From NCBI RefSeq assembly GCF_000424585.1, contig NZ_AUKE01000001.1:1-64000 (forward strand): a DNA stretch of 64,000 nt, in the 5' to 3' direction. Of the stretch, positions 18,806 to 28,015 are shown in pieces. Source of the stretch: Butyrivibrio sp. MC2013. Lineage in GTDB: Bacteria; Bacillota; Clostridia; Lachnospirales; Lachnospiraceae. Each line of letters opens with the position of its first letter. The stretch's first letter is position 1. The notes below the pieces were generated by a model that saw only the letters and a list, made by a program, of their open reading frames with translations, ran no database searches and was not told the DNA's origin. A program made the position numbers and the translations under genes.

Positions 18806-19450
18806 TCAACCATTTTCCTTAATTATTCTACACGGGTTTCCATATGCTACAACATTATCAGGAATGTCCGATACTATAACACTTCCAACACCAACAAGTG
18901 TTGTATTTCCAATTGTCAATTGTTGCTTAACAACCGTACCAGCACCAATGTGACTTTTCTTGCCTACTTTAACTCCTCCACAAAGAATTGCACCGGGGCT
19001 AATATGAGCAAATTCCCCAATATAACAATCATGTTCAATTATCGCGCCGCTATTTATTATAGCGCATTCATTAATCACAGTTCCTGCATTAATGACAGCA
19101 TTTTTCCCCACAAAAACACCATCATGTATTTGGGTATCCTTGGCCACAATTGCAGTAGGATCTATAATTGAAGGTATCCTAAAACCAATTTGAATTATAT
19201 GTTCGTAAAGTCTTTCTCTGATATGTGTATCACCAATGCTTCCAACAGTAATAAATGCTTCACTCCAGCCTTCTGTATATAACCTGGGAAGATCTGCATC
19301 GCAATAAACTTTGATCGAGTTTACCTGTATGCTGCTATCATCTTTATCCACAATGGCAACTTCATCATAGGAGCCAGATGAAATCACTGAATCAATAACA
19401 GATTTACAGTGTCCACCATTTCCAATCAAAAGAATTTTACGTTTATTCAT
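18806..19450 (-). CDS. Sugar N-acetyltransferase, PglD/NeuD family
   Basis: 214 residues. The N-terminus ILLIGNGGHCKSVID is the Rossmann-like sugar-nucleotide domain of PglD/NeuD proteins, and about residues 95-205 are a left-handed beta helix. IIEHDCYIGEFAHISPGA carries H140, which matches the catalytic histidine of PglD (general base). Known PglD acetylates the 4-amino group of UDP-4-amino-4,6-dideoxy-GlcNAc with acetyl-CoA to give UDP-diacetylbacillosamine. With the dehydratase and aminotransferase at 12.7-15.1 kb, it completes that three-step route. The ATG has AGGGGAT upstream and a TATAAT about 35 bases before it. Confidence 0.83.
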   Translation of the reverse strand: MNKRKILLIGNGGHCKSVIDSVISSGSYDEVAIVDKDDSSIQVNSIKVYCDADLPRLYTEGWSEAFITVGSIGDTHIRERLYEHIIQIGFRIPSIIDPTAIVAKDTQIHDGVFVGKNAVINAGTVINECAIINSGAIIEHDCYIGEFAHISPGAILCGGVKVGKKSHIGAGTVVKQQLTIGNTTLVGVGSVIVSDIPDNVVAYGNPCRIIKENG

Positions 19451-19725
19451 TATTATCCCCTATTCTTTTTGGCGGATTATATAGATTTCAATAACCCCAA
19501 AATAAGTATGTATATTTTATTTTCATTTTGTTTCTATTCTGCATTCTATATCCATAAAAATATAATGAAATAAAAACCAGAGATCAAAAGCATAAAAAAC
19601 AAAACATCTAACATTGTTTCGCGTAAGCATGGTTAATACCTACTTTGTGTCAGTTAGAGTAAGAATTGCAACTGCCATGCCTCGTCTTGTTTATGAGAAT
19701 CCAGAATAAACCAGTTAATTACAAA
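19451..19725. other. A/T-rich 275-base gap
   Basis: No gene is supported. The minus strand has a TATAAT hexamer about 35 bases before the PglD-like start, without a good -35 box. The rest is A/T-rich and holds no strong hairpin. Confidence 0.4.
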
Positions 19726-20706
19726 CTATTTTTCGATAAAAATCCTATTCATGATAGTTCTTCTTAGGTGCTTTACTAATTCATGCACGTCTCTAAATAT
19801 GTATTTTATATTCCAAGGGTCAACACCACCTCTTCGTAACATTGAATTAATCTTAATAGCCTCTGATAACCCGAATCCCAACTCAATTGATTTGAACAAA
19901 TAATACTTACCATTAAAAGCCAGGTAAGAAAACTCCTTTGGGGATAATCTAGTCTTTAAAAAGTTATACCGATCTATAAATACACCTACCCTTACTTCTA
20001 ACCATTCTTTACTTTTCTTTGTTGTTAATGTATCTTTAGTAGCTGTAATACAATAAATGATATCCTCAGCGACAGCAACTGTTTTTGCATAATAAGATGT
20101 TTTCATAGAAAACATTACATCATTGGCAACAATTGTCTCATCAAATCTAATATTATTATCCTTAACAATTCTGGTTTGAATCATTTTTGACCACGGCGAA
20201 TCCCACTTATATCGGAGTTTTATTTCACTTGAGGAATCACCATTCTTTATATAATCCTTACAAAGTTTTTCATGATGCAAATGTCTTATTGCTTGGGTAT
20301 TTGTTCCCTCGTATACCGATGTTGGAGGAAAAAAAATAATATCATTATCTGATTTGATATATTTTTTAATATAACCAGTAAAACCATCAATAAAAAAATC
20401 ATCCGCATCAGCAAATAAAAGAAATTTACCTCTAGCATTTTCCAACGCAATATTGCGACATACGCCCGCTCCTTTGCAATTAGAAGAATTGCGTAATAAA
20501 ATACCATTAATTTCTGCTAAGGCTCTCTCTATTTGATCATATTGCATCGAGGTGACATTATCTGATTTATCATCAACTACGATTACCTCTACAAAAGATT
20601 CTGTATCAGCTGGAATAGACTTAATAAGCCTCATCAATTTATCAAAACTGTTAAAATGAGGTACTATAATAGTAATCATTATTTGTGTCGATTCTATCTC
20701 ACCCAT
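19726..20706 (-). CDS. GT2 family glycosyltransferase
   Basis: 326 residues from an ATG at 20706 with GAGG about nine bases before it; the frame runs on to 20754. ITIIVPHFNSFDKL opens the GT-A fold, VIVVDDKSDN follows, and LLFADADDFF is the DXD-type metal site. NCKGAGVCRNIAL is the variant of the usual 'GxxxARN' segment. The C-terminal part (about 200-326) has a W-S-K-M stretch and is specific for no known sugar. It is an inverting cytosolic transferase by family. It is separated from its neighbours by A/T-rich gaps of 222 and 275 bases. Confidence 0.83.
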   Translation of the reverse strand: MGEIESTQIMITIIVPHFNSFDKLMRLIKSIPADTESFVEVIVVDDKSDNVTSMQYDQIERALAEINGILLRNSSNCKGAGVCRNIALENARGKFLLFADADDFFIDGFTGYIKKYIKSDNDIIFFPPTSVYEGTNTQAIRHLHHEKLCKDYIKNGDSSSEIKLRYKWDSPWSKMIQTRIVKDNNIRFDETIVANDVMFSMKTSYYAKTVAVAEDIIYCITATKDTLTTKKSKEWLEVRVGVFIDRYNFLKTRLSPKEFSYLAFNGKYYLFKSIELGFGLSEAIKINSMLRRGGVDPWNIKYIFRDVHELVKHLRRTIMNRIFIEK

Positions 20707-20928
20707 TTCATTTCCTCGTAAAGCTTTTTCCCTATGCATCAAAACAATAGACATATATTTAGATTTGTGACTATCCGATTGAATAATATCTTGATGTCAA
20801 CACATGGATATTCATCATCAGAAGAATGACTAATAAGATATACTATTCATTCCCATTTTCAACAAATCGCTAACACCAATACAAATGATATAGTTTATTT
20901 TCATCTAAAAAACGATCAATACTAAAAC

Positions 20929-21996
20929 TCATTTTCGTATCCTATTCAAATATGTATTACGGATTCTGTTAAGTAATTCGCATGCCCAAAATTGTCTTTT
21001 CAAAATCAAGAAAGAAAGTAATCTCTCTTGAATAGGCAAATATCCAACCTTGAATCCATTCATATTGACAGGCAATAAATAATCATTGTAGAAATCATTG
21101 AATATAACTTTTCTAGACGTATAAGAATCAGTATTCCTAATATTGCAAAAATACAGAACAATGGCCGTTCTAAAAATTGTCACCACTCTACCAAAATACG
21201 CATTTTTCATTGATTCTGTATTATGTTTTTTCAGATATTTTTCAAACCAGTCAAGCATCACTCTCATCTTGTCCGGAAAGTCTGACTGATATCGTTTTGT
21301 GACGGAGTTTTCATTAAGACAATATACATATCCAATATGATTAATAAATATCGCCTTTTGAGCAACATCATATACCATAAGATTAAAAGTCAAATCCTGA
21401 AGTTTTGGAAAATCAGGAACAAAACGTAAATTGTTGCTGATTATCATATTACTTCTATAAAGCTTATTACACGCCGTAACAGAATCAAATATTTTATAAT
21501 TATATTCATACCTCCCGAGACGATCCATTGTCGAAAGGCGCAATTGTTCAAAATCTTTATCGGTATTCAATTCAATAATAGTATCACTTTGCTTTTTGGA
21601 TCCAATTATCCTTTTCCCATTTTCGATGCGTTCATAATTGAAAATAATAATCTCATAGTCCATATTCAAATATTGCACCAACGAGGAAAAAACATCTGCC
21701 GTTACATAATCATCTCCGTCAGCTATATATATCCATTCGCCTGACGATAAATCAATCCCCTTATTTCTTGCTCTATTTGCTCCTTGATTATTTTGATTGA
21801 CTAGTTTTATCCGATTGTCCTCAAGAGCATATTTTTGGCAGATTTCTTCACTTCCATCTGTAGAGCCATCATTAATCAATATCAACTCTATATTTTTGTA
21901 ATCCTGAAATAGAAAGCTTTTAATACATCGTTCAATATACGGCGCAACATTGTATATTGTAACAATGCAGCTTATCAAAGGTTCATTACTGTTCAT
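20929..21996 (-). CDS. GT2 family glycosyltransferase
   Basis: 355 residues; the ATG at 21996 lies ten bases after the stop of the upstream gene with TAGGG before it. ISCIVTIYNVAPYIERCI, LILINDGSTDGSEEIC, NQGANRARNKGI and IYIADGDDYV are the standard GT2 blocks, with DGDD as metal site. Residues after 190 form the CapJ/EpsJ-type C-terminal half (ACNKLYRSNMI). It should add one sugar to the lipid-linked repeat. It is in the same transcription unit as the GT4-like, GtrB-like and GT-C genes upstream. Confidence 0.86.
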   Translation of the reverse strand: MNSNEPLISCIVTIYNVAPYIERCIKSFLFQDYKNIELILINDGSTDGSEEICQKYALEDNRIKLVNQNNQGANRARNKGIDLSSGEWIYIADGDDYVTADVFSSLVQYLNMDYEIIIFNYERIENGKRIIGSKKQSDTIIELNTDKDFEQLRLSTMDRLGRYEYNYKIFDSVTACNKLYRSNMIISNNLRFVPDFPKLQDLTFNLMVYDVAQKAIFINHIGYVYCLNENSVTKRYQSDFPDKMRVMLDWFEKYLKKHNTESMKNAYFGRVVTIFRTAIVLYFCNIRNTDSYTSRKVIFNDFYNDYLLPVNMNGFKVGYLPIQERLLSFLILKRQFWACELLNRIRNTYLNRIRK

Positions 21997-22006
21997 GGCA
22001 TAATCC

Positions 22007-23002
22007 CTACACTTTGCAAACATTGGCGGCAATATCACTTATAAGCTTGGCTAAAGCAGCAGCATCACCCATTTTCACAAAACGATGACGATTATCTTCC
22101 TGAAATAATTCATGATTGGCTTTACTATCACCTAAAACCATCGTTTTATTCATCGCTTCATATATATATGCCTTACCTGGAATAGTTCTATTTGCTTTTT
22201 GTATATTATCATTAAAATGACCAGCCAAACATAAATCTGCCATAGCAATATAATCTGCCAATTCTTCTTGGCTCAGCCAATCTATGTATGTGACATTGTG
22301 AGTATGGGGCTTTTTATATTTTGATCCTATCGGTCCAATCATAAGAAAATGTATATTATCTGCATCTCCTAATAAGTCAATAACATCTAATACTGTATCA
22401 ACCCCCTGCAGAGGAATAATGGTACCAAAATACAAAACCAATAATTTGTTATTCCACTGTTGGTATTTTTCTATACTCTTTGGAAAATAAATATTCTTAT
22501 CAGCTTCTAGGTATAAGACCTCTAACTCCTTATCGCATATGTCAAATTCTTCAGTAAACCACATAGCATCAGAATTAGTATCAGCAATTATCAGCTTTGC
22601 ATCTTTCAAAGTTAATGAATCTAATGTATGGCATATCCTAGCTCCTATGCTATCTTTTTTGAATACTTGCCGATCATAAACCAATGAATCGTATAATGAG
22701 ATAAAAAAATCAACAACAATTGTCTTTCGAGACAATTTCCAGGATAGTACTGGAATTATAAGTTGACTCATATACGAAACAAAAATAACATCGTACTCCC
22801 TGATGGATGATAATAATAAAGCTATAAAAATTTTAATCGAGCTCAATATATGATTATTATGCTTTCCATAAAGAAGTTTAATCGATTTAGCATGTTGTTC
22901 AATCAGTTTTATCTCTTGAGTATTCCTTATATAGTCAATTCTATGTGTAGTAATAAATAAAACATTTTTCCCTTTGATGTACTTTTCTAGTTTTCCTTCC
23001 AT
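22007..23002 (-). CDS. GT4-like glycosyltransferase
   Basis: 331 residues of GT-B type. The N-terminal half has VLFITTHRIDYIRNTQ and IFVSYMSQLIIPVLSW; the C-terminal half LLVLYFGTIIPLQGVDTVLDV, FLMIGPIG and PGKAYIYEAMNKTMVLGD, in the position where donor-binding glutamates lie. The nearest AAGGAG is 17 bases upstream of the ATG, inside the end of the preceding gene, so translation may be coupled to that gene. It is shorter than most GT4 enzymes. Sugar specificity is unknown. Confidence 0.75.
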   Translation of the reverse strand: MEGKLEKYIKGKNVLFITTHRIDYIRNTQEIKLIEQHAKSIKLLYGKHNNHILSSIKIFIALLLSSIREYDVIFVSYMSQLIIPVLSWKLSRKTIVVDFFISLYDSLVYDRQVFKKDSIGARICHTLDSLTLKDAKLIIADTNSDAMWFTEEFDICDKELEVLYLEADKNIYFPKSIEKYQQWNNKLLVLYFGTIIPLQGVDTVLDVIDLLGDADNIHFLMIGPIGSKYKKPHTHNVTYIDWLSQEELADYIAMADLCLAGHFNDNIQKANRTIPGKAYIYEAMNKTMVLGDSKANHELFQEDNRHRFVKMGDAAALAKLISDIAANVCKV

Positions 23003-23010
23003 TATGTTAA

Positions 23011-23958
23011 TTAGATTATCTCCTTAATATGACTCTCTGAATATTTTTGACGACTACTGATATCGACAATCAAGTTTCCAATAAATCCCATTGCTATAAA
23101 CTGGACACCTACAACAAGCAGCAAAACTCCCAACAATAACAAAGGCCTTCCACCTATGCCTATTCCTCTAAACCATTGTGTTGTAAGATAAAAGCAAATA
23201 ATGAATCCTAGCAAAGCTGAATAGACACCTATCCTGCCAAATAAATACATCGGACGATCACTATACTTCAAGAGGAAATTGGTTGTAAGTGAATCAAACG
23301 CCCCCCTCATATATCTTTCCACACCATATTTAGACGCCCCGTGTTGCCTCTTATGATGTTCTACAGTTATTTCTGTGATTCTAAAACCGTTCCTATAGGC
23401 AAGAACAGGAATATATCTATGAAGTTCTCCATACAAATCCAGGCTTTCAACAACCTCGCGCCTAAAGCATTTAAATCCACAATCATGATCATGAAGTTTT
23501 ACTCCTGATAAAGAAGAAGTAACCTTGTTGAACAATTTGGATGGTAATCTTTTCTCAGCCGGGTCCAATCTATTGAACTTCCATCCGACTACCAGATCAT
23601 ATCCCTCGTCTATTTTCTGTATAAACCTAGTAAATTCCTTTGGATCATCCTGCAGATCAGCATCAAGTGTAAATACAAGGTCCCCTGTCACATGGTGAAA
23701 ACCAGCATTTAAAGCCGGAGATTTACCAAAGTTTTTTCTAAAGGAAATAAGATGAACTTTTGAATCCTCTGCTATAAGCCCTTTTATCACACTTTCAGTA
23801 TTATCTTTACTTCCATCATTAACAAACCAGATTTCATATTCTGAAGCCTGCTGCGCATCAAAGCACATTTGAAGCCCAGAACGGACTTGCTTATATAACT
23901 CTCCTAATGATTCTGCCTCATTATAGGCAGGAACTAATACAGATATTTTTCTTCCCAT
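23011..23958 (-). CDS. GtrB/DPM1-like polyprenyl-phosphate glycosyltransferase
   Basis: 315 residues. The catalytic GT2 domain has VLVPAYNEAESLGELY, WFVNDGSKDNT and TLDADLQDDPKEF (DADLQDDP at 99-106), and HKRQHGASKYGVERYM is the R-x-x-G-S-K-Y-like block of the DPM1/GtrB/ArnC group. Two C-terminal helices (about 228-253 and 264-290) anchor it. Members charge polyprenyl phosphate with a hexose, which is then used outside by GT-C or GtrII enzymes. The GT-C gene is next upstream and a GtrII-like gene is at 3.9-5.4 kb, either of which could use its product. Confidence 0.87.
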   Translation of the reverse strand: MGRKISVLVPAYNEAESLGELYKQVRSGLQMCFDAQQASEYEIWFVNDGSKDNTESVIKGLIAEDSKVHLISFRKNFGKSPALNAGFHHVTGDLVFTLDADLQDDPKEFTRFIQKIDEGYDLVVGWKFNRLDPAEKRLPSKLFNKVTSSLSGVKLHDHDCGFKCFRREVVESLDLYGELHRYIPVLAYRNGFRITEITVEHHKRQHGASKYGVERYMRGAFDSLTTNFLLKYSDRPMYLFGRIGVYSALLGFIICFYLTTQWFRGIGIGGRPLLLLGVLLLVVGVQFIAMGFIGNLIVDISSRQKYSESHIKEII

Positions 23959-24256
23959 AACAACTTAATAACCAATTATACTATTGGTCATTCCCCTTTC
24001 CTGTAATTGATATCTAATTATCTTGATACGCTTTATTTCATGCTTTGTATTTTCTCATCTTCATAAGATATACAACATTGTGGAAATCATCAGCGATTCT
24101 TGAATTTCAATATTCCCCCAATATATTATTTCCCATTTTTGTACTGTAGCAATAGTTATAAATTCGCAAATTATTGCTGATATATATTCGTTGATTTATC
24201 ATCTACAACAAATACCACAACTAGACATTTCTTTAACCAATATTCTAACTAATATT
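23959..24256. other. A/T-rich 298-base gap with small repeats
   Basis: No gene supported. ACCAATAGTATAATTGGT near 23970-23990 (minus strand) is a short inverted repeat that contains TATAAT. Near 24238-24260 AATATTCTAACTAATATTCTA is a small tandem repeat at the end of the membrane-protein gene. Confidence 0.35.
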
Positions 24257-25867
24257 CTATTTTTTTTGAAAAACAGAACATATTTTATAGCCATCAACCC
24301 AAACAGTGTACTGTTCTTCATATCCCTGATATTCAATATCATTTCCTTTTATGTTTCGATAATCACATATTATATACTTTGGTGTCTCTTCGGGTATTAT
24401 TCGTTTCTTATCATCATCTGTTAAAAGATCAATTGTCCTTGATCCCCCTTTTAGGGAGAACTGACCGTCTTCACGCTTAAGAATCCAGTTTATTGCTTCA
24501 TAACTCGTTGTTCGCCACTCCTCGCGGTCAAACTGATCTCCCACAGGGCGCCCAATAATATTCAGATATGCTCCTTCATGAGGATGATTACTCATTATCC
24601 AAGCAGCTTGAATAAGTATATAAACAAAGCATATCCCCACAACAATATGCCTAGTATTCCTTTTTTCATAAAAATAATTGATTCCAAAACACGTCAAAGT
24701 ACAGAAAAACACAAAAACATAGTACATGTGATGCCAGCCAATATATATCCTGGAATGCATTAAGATAACAGCAAGTACATTCCCCCAAAACAAGGCAATA
24801 AAACATACATGCCACTTATATTTAGTAATAAGTGCGCTCCATGAATGACCACTTTGAATCCAGTCCTTAATTGATAGAACATGGCCAAATACAAAAAAAA
24901 CTATATATAAAATAGGGATGCTAATACCAAACCAAACAAATAAATAATACCATGGCATTTCATCGCAAGTTATGAGTCGTCCCATAAAAAGCATAGTTTT
25001 ATCCCATATGTCGTAATTTGAAAATGTCTCATACGTCTTTGAAAACGTTCCGAACGGATTCTTCCATGCCTTTGGTGTTATTAAATACCAAAAAAACGTA
25101 AAAGACAAAGATAAAATAACATATTTATATACAAGATTAAACGAAAGGATACTCTGTGCATTACGCTTTTCTGAAATAAAGGCAGTAATATCAGTCAATA
25201 AATAATAACCTATCATCAATGCCAAAAATGAAATTGCCATAAATCGTGTATTAACCGCGAGAGCTATAGACGCTCCTAAAAGGATTTGATTAATCGCCTT
25301 AGGATGCTCTATCGAATTAATCATAAAAAAGACAACAATCATGTTAATCGCAGCGAATACTAAATTTTTAATATCAAAAAATTGCATCGCAAAAAATCTC
25401 GGATATAACATCAACATAGCCGTTCCTATGATTGGCACAATTCTATTATGTGTAAATAACTGTTTTAGAGAAAAATAATAAAAAACATACCCAATGTAAC
25501 AAATCAGAAAAGTTGCCAAGTGTCTTATTAAATAGACAGTCCTAGTTGGCAATGAAAAATTATATAAATCTTCAATTAAGACCAACGGAAGTTGAAGTGC
25601 CACCCCATAATAAGAATTATACTCTTCAAGAGAAGGATATTCCGACAATTGATCTATTTTTCTGTCAAAAATCACCTCGTTTATGTATTTATAAGTTACC
25701 AGTGAATGTCTTCTCTGAACCGCTTCATCCGTAGAAATACCATAATCTTTGTAAGCCATAATACCAGCCAAAAAATATACCGCGAAAAATAATATCACTG
25801 ATACAGCAAATAAGTTATTTTTATATTTTTGAAATAATGTATTGTTACATTTTATTTCTTTTTTCAT
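24257..25867 (-). CDS. GT-C-type polytopic membrane glycosyltransferase
   Basis: 536 residues with about eleven membrane segments. The first outside loop has YGISTDEAVQRR with D47/E48, the acidic pair that GT-C enzymes place just after their first helix to bind the lipid-linked donor. The final 110 residues are mostly soluble and end FQKK. It should transfer a sugar from a polyprenyl-phosphate donor at the outer face, and the GtrB-like gene immediately downstream may make that donor. Gap to it is 298 bases, with an AAAGGA site for this gene. GT-C sequences diverge strongly, so the exact family is uncertain. Confidence 0.68.
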   Translation of the reverse strand: MKKEIKCNNTLFQKYKNNLFAVSVILFFAVYFLAGIMAYKDYGISTDEAVQRRHSLVTYKYINEVIFDRKIDQLSEYPSLEEYNSYYGVALQLPLVLIEDLYNFSLPTRTVYLIRHLATFLICYIGYVFYYFSLKQLFTHNRIVPIIGTAMLMLYPRFFAMQFFDIKNLVFAAINMIVVFFMINSIEHPKAINQILLGASIALAVNTRFMAISFLALMIGYYLLTDITAFISEKRNAQSILSFNLVYKYVILSLSFTFFWYLITPKAWKNPFGTFSKTYETFSNYDIWDKTMLFMGRLITCDEMPWYYLFVWFGISIPILYIVFFVFGHVLSIKDWIQSGHSWSALITKYKWHVCFIALFWGNVLAVILMHSRIYIGWHHMYYVFVFFCTLTCFGINYFYEKRNTRHIVVGICFVYILIQAAWIMSNHPHEGAYLNIIGRPVGDQFDREEWRTTSYEAINWILKREDGQFSLKGGSRTIDLLTDDDKKRIIPEETPKYIICDYRNIKGNDIEYQGYEEQYTVWVDGYKICSVFQKK

Positions 25868-25888
25868 ACATAATCCTTTTTCTATGAA

Positions 25889-27118
25889 TTATAGATTCCT
25901 AATTGCTTCATATACTCTTTGACAATTCCTATCATCTGGAGTAAGAAAAAAGCCGTCAATCTTAGCAGCATAATTGGTATCAACATGGCTGCCATCATTC
26001 ATTCGATCCAAGCAATAATCCACTACATCTTCAGATCTATCATAAACCGGTCCAAAGCCATCTCTTTTATAAGAAAAATAACCTTCTTTATAATGCTTTT
26101 TCCTAAATTCAGTAGCATCAAACTGATAGTAAACAACCGGTTTATGCATATAAGCAAAATCAAAAAACACACTTGAATAATCAGTGATCAAAAAGCTTGA
26201 TCTGATAAGTAAATCCTGAACATCGTACTCAGATCTTTTCGCAACAATTACAATGTCTTTGATATCAGCTTCCAGATTTTCTTCAAACAGATACGCATAA
26301 GGTTGAAATGAGAAATGCAAATAAAAAATAATCTTATATCCATTATCTCTGGCCCATTGCGTCATGCGCTTATCATTTAAAAGAGACATAAATGCACTAT
26401 AATATTCGCTCTTTAAAAATGTTTGTTCTTCTTCAGCACTAGCCCTCTTCTTCATAGAATCAGACGTACGAAGCCAGCTGCGAAAAGTTGGCATTATCAG
26501 TATTATCTTCTCGGTGCATGATGTCTTCATGGTTCGATACAGCTTGTCATATCTGCACAAGCCTGTTAATGCTATCTTATCATCAGGAATAGAATATCTT
26601 GCCTTGTAGTGTTCATATTCAGGTCTTGCACCTGTTGTCATTAATGAATATCCGGATTTTCTGTAGTCATAATGATTATCCAGATCATCCTTCTTAATTC
26701 CATGACCTATAAATATTGTCTTTTGATCATGCCTTACAAATCTGTTTCTGAGTCTGTAATAGGATGCATAGGGTTTGTTGGCGTGCAGCTGTCCTCCCAC
26801 ACAATACTTTGCAGCCACATAGTAAAGTAGATGCTTGAAGGACATATAATATATTATTCTATCACCGGGAAGTCTTGATACATCCGGAGAACCCTTTACA
26901 ATAATATAATAGGCACTAACATCCGGGTGTTCCCTCATCATATAATTCATAAAATGATAGCCATTATCGCGAGCTTCATTTTTCTTTTCGCCTATTAGCC
27001 AAATCTCCTGATCCAGAAGCTTTCTACAAACTGAGTGTACAACAATCCATGCTAGGCAGAGTCTTATATATGCAATTACAAATCCCGGTATTCTACTTAT
27101 TTTATTGATCATGTTCAT
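25889..27118 (-). CDS. CDP-glycerol glycerophosphotransferase (TagB/TagF-like)
   Basis: 409 residues. TIFIGHGIKKDDL (H139) and ITDYSSVFFDFAYMHKPVV (TDYSS 312-316) are the two signature blocks of the Glyphos_transf family, the first with the catalytic histidine. The family takes glycerol phosphate from CDP-glycerol, either priming or extending a glycerol-phosphate chain, at the inner membrane face. The protein is shorter than polymerising TagF, close to the single-transfer TagB type. TagD at 30.6 kb would supply its donor. LicD is 17 bases upstream on the same strand. Confidence 0.88.
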   Translation of the reverse strand: MNMINKISRIPGFVIAYIRLCLAWIVVHSVCRKLLDQEIWLIGEKKNEARDNGYHFMNYMMREHPDVSAYYIIVKGSPDVSRLPGDRIIYYMSFKHLLYYVAAKYCVGGQLHANKPYASYYRLRNRFVRHDQKTIFIGHGIKKDDLDNHYDYRKSGYSLMTTGARPEYEHYKARYSIPDDKIALTGLCRYDKLYRTMKTSCTEKIILIMPTFRSWLRTSDSMKKRASAEEEQTFLKSEYYSAFMSLLNDKRMTQWARDNGYKIIFYLHFSFQPYAYLFEENLEADIKDIVIVAKRSEYDVQDLLIRSSFLITDYSSVFFDFAYMHKPVVYYQFDATEFRKKHYKEGYFSYKRDGFGPVYDRSEDVVDYCLDRMNDGSHVDTNYAAKIDGFFLTPDDRNCQRVYEAIRNL

Positions 27119-27135
27119 ATATTATCCAGGTGCTA

Positions 27136-27990
27136 CTATATAGTTTCATTAGCAGTGACCCTCTTCTTTGGGGCCTCAAATTCCATGATAAGACCGTCTG
27201 AAAATATCACTTTCCTGGGATAGTGACACCTTCTCTTCTCTTCCGGAGGTAACTCCATATACTTTGATCCATATGTTGTCTTCAAATGATAATCATAATC
27301 TGTCGGTATTATATAATTACGGTCTTCAAATGAATGTAGCACTCCCTCTCCAAACGTCTCTACAGGATAAGTCACTCTTTCCCCTGGATACTGGGAAGCA
27401 AAACGAGTATAATATCTACCTGTTTTAGATTTTCCAACAGATATCCAATCAAGCATTGCAAATAGCAATTTTCTGGGTATCAAACTGATTATGACGTTTT
27501 TAGGAAAGGGTAGTCTATCTGTAATATCCTTTTGTTCTATGATGCCTAATACTCTTCTGTATCTTTCCTTGGTCTGTGCAATCTCATCAATTGAGCCATC
27601 AGTGAGATCAATCGGGAAAATATCAACGAATATTCCCCATTTACTGACCGTCCGACCGTTGTCCTCTTGAAAAAGAGTGCCTTTTTTGCAGACTTTTGCA
27701 AAGCCGCGTGAATACTTTTTTTCTGTAGTTATCCAGGCAAGGCTAAATCTATCACCTAGTTTGTCAGAGCAAATATTGATAAACCTGTTAAAGTCCTCTC
27801 TGGGCATCATGATATCCAGATCATCATCCCATGGAATAAATCCATTATGACGTATCGCACCTAATAGCGAGCCTGCGCAGAGGTAATATCTTAACCCGTT
27901 ATCTTTGCACAGATTATGGATTTCATCCATAATCTCCAATATCTCATTGTGCAGTTTTGGCAGATAGGCCTCTTTATTGATAGCTTCCAT
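27136..27990 (-). CDS. licD: LicD family phosphotransferase (first copy)
   Basis: 284 residues. The N-terminal half holds the nucleotidyltransferase-like core: AGSLLGAIRHNGFIPWDDDLD with the metal aspartates at about 55-59, and FVDIFPIDLTDG. LicD proteins move phosphocholine, or in some cases other phospho groups such as ribitol or glycerol phosphate, from a CDP donor to a sugar. AGAGGATTAACTAA precedes the ATG. It lies directly beside the CDP-glycerol transferase, so glycerol phosphate is as plausible as phosphocholine for this copy. A second LicD is at 36.2 kb. Confidence 0.88.
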   Translation of the reverse strand: MEAINKEAYLPKLHNEILEIMDEIHNLCKDNGLRYYLCAGSLLGAIRHNGFIPWDDDLDIMMPREDFNRFINICSDKLGDRFSLAWITTEKKYSRGFAKVCKKGTLFQEDNGRTVSKWGIFVDIFPIDLTDGSIDEIAQTKERYRRVLGIIEQKDITDRLPFPKNVIISLIPRKLLFAMLDWISVGKSKTGRYYTRFASQYPGERVTYPVETFGEGVLHSFEDRNYIIPTDYDYHLKTTYGSKYMELPPEEKRRCHYPRKVIFSDGLIMEFEAPKKRVTANETI

Positions 27991-28015
27991 TTAGTTAATC
28001 CTCTTTTATAATTCG

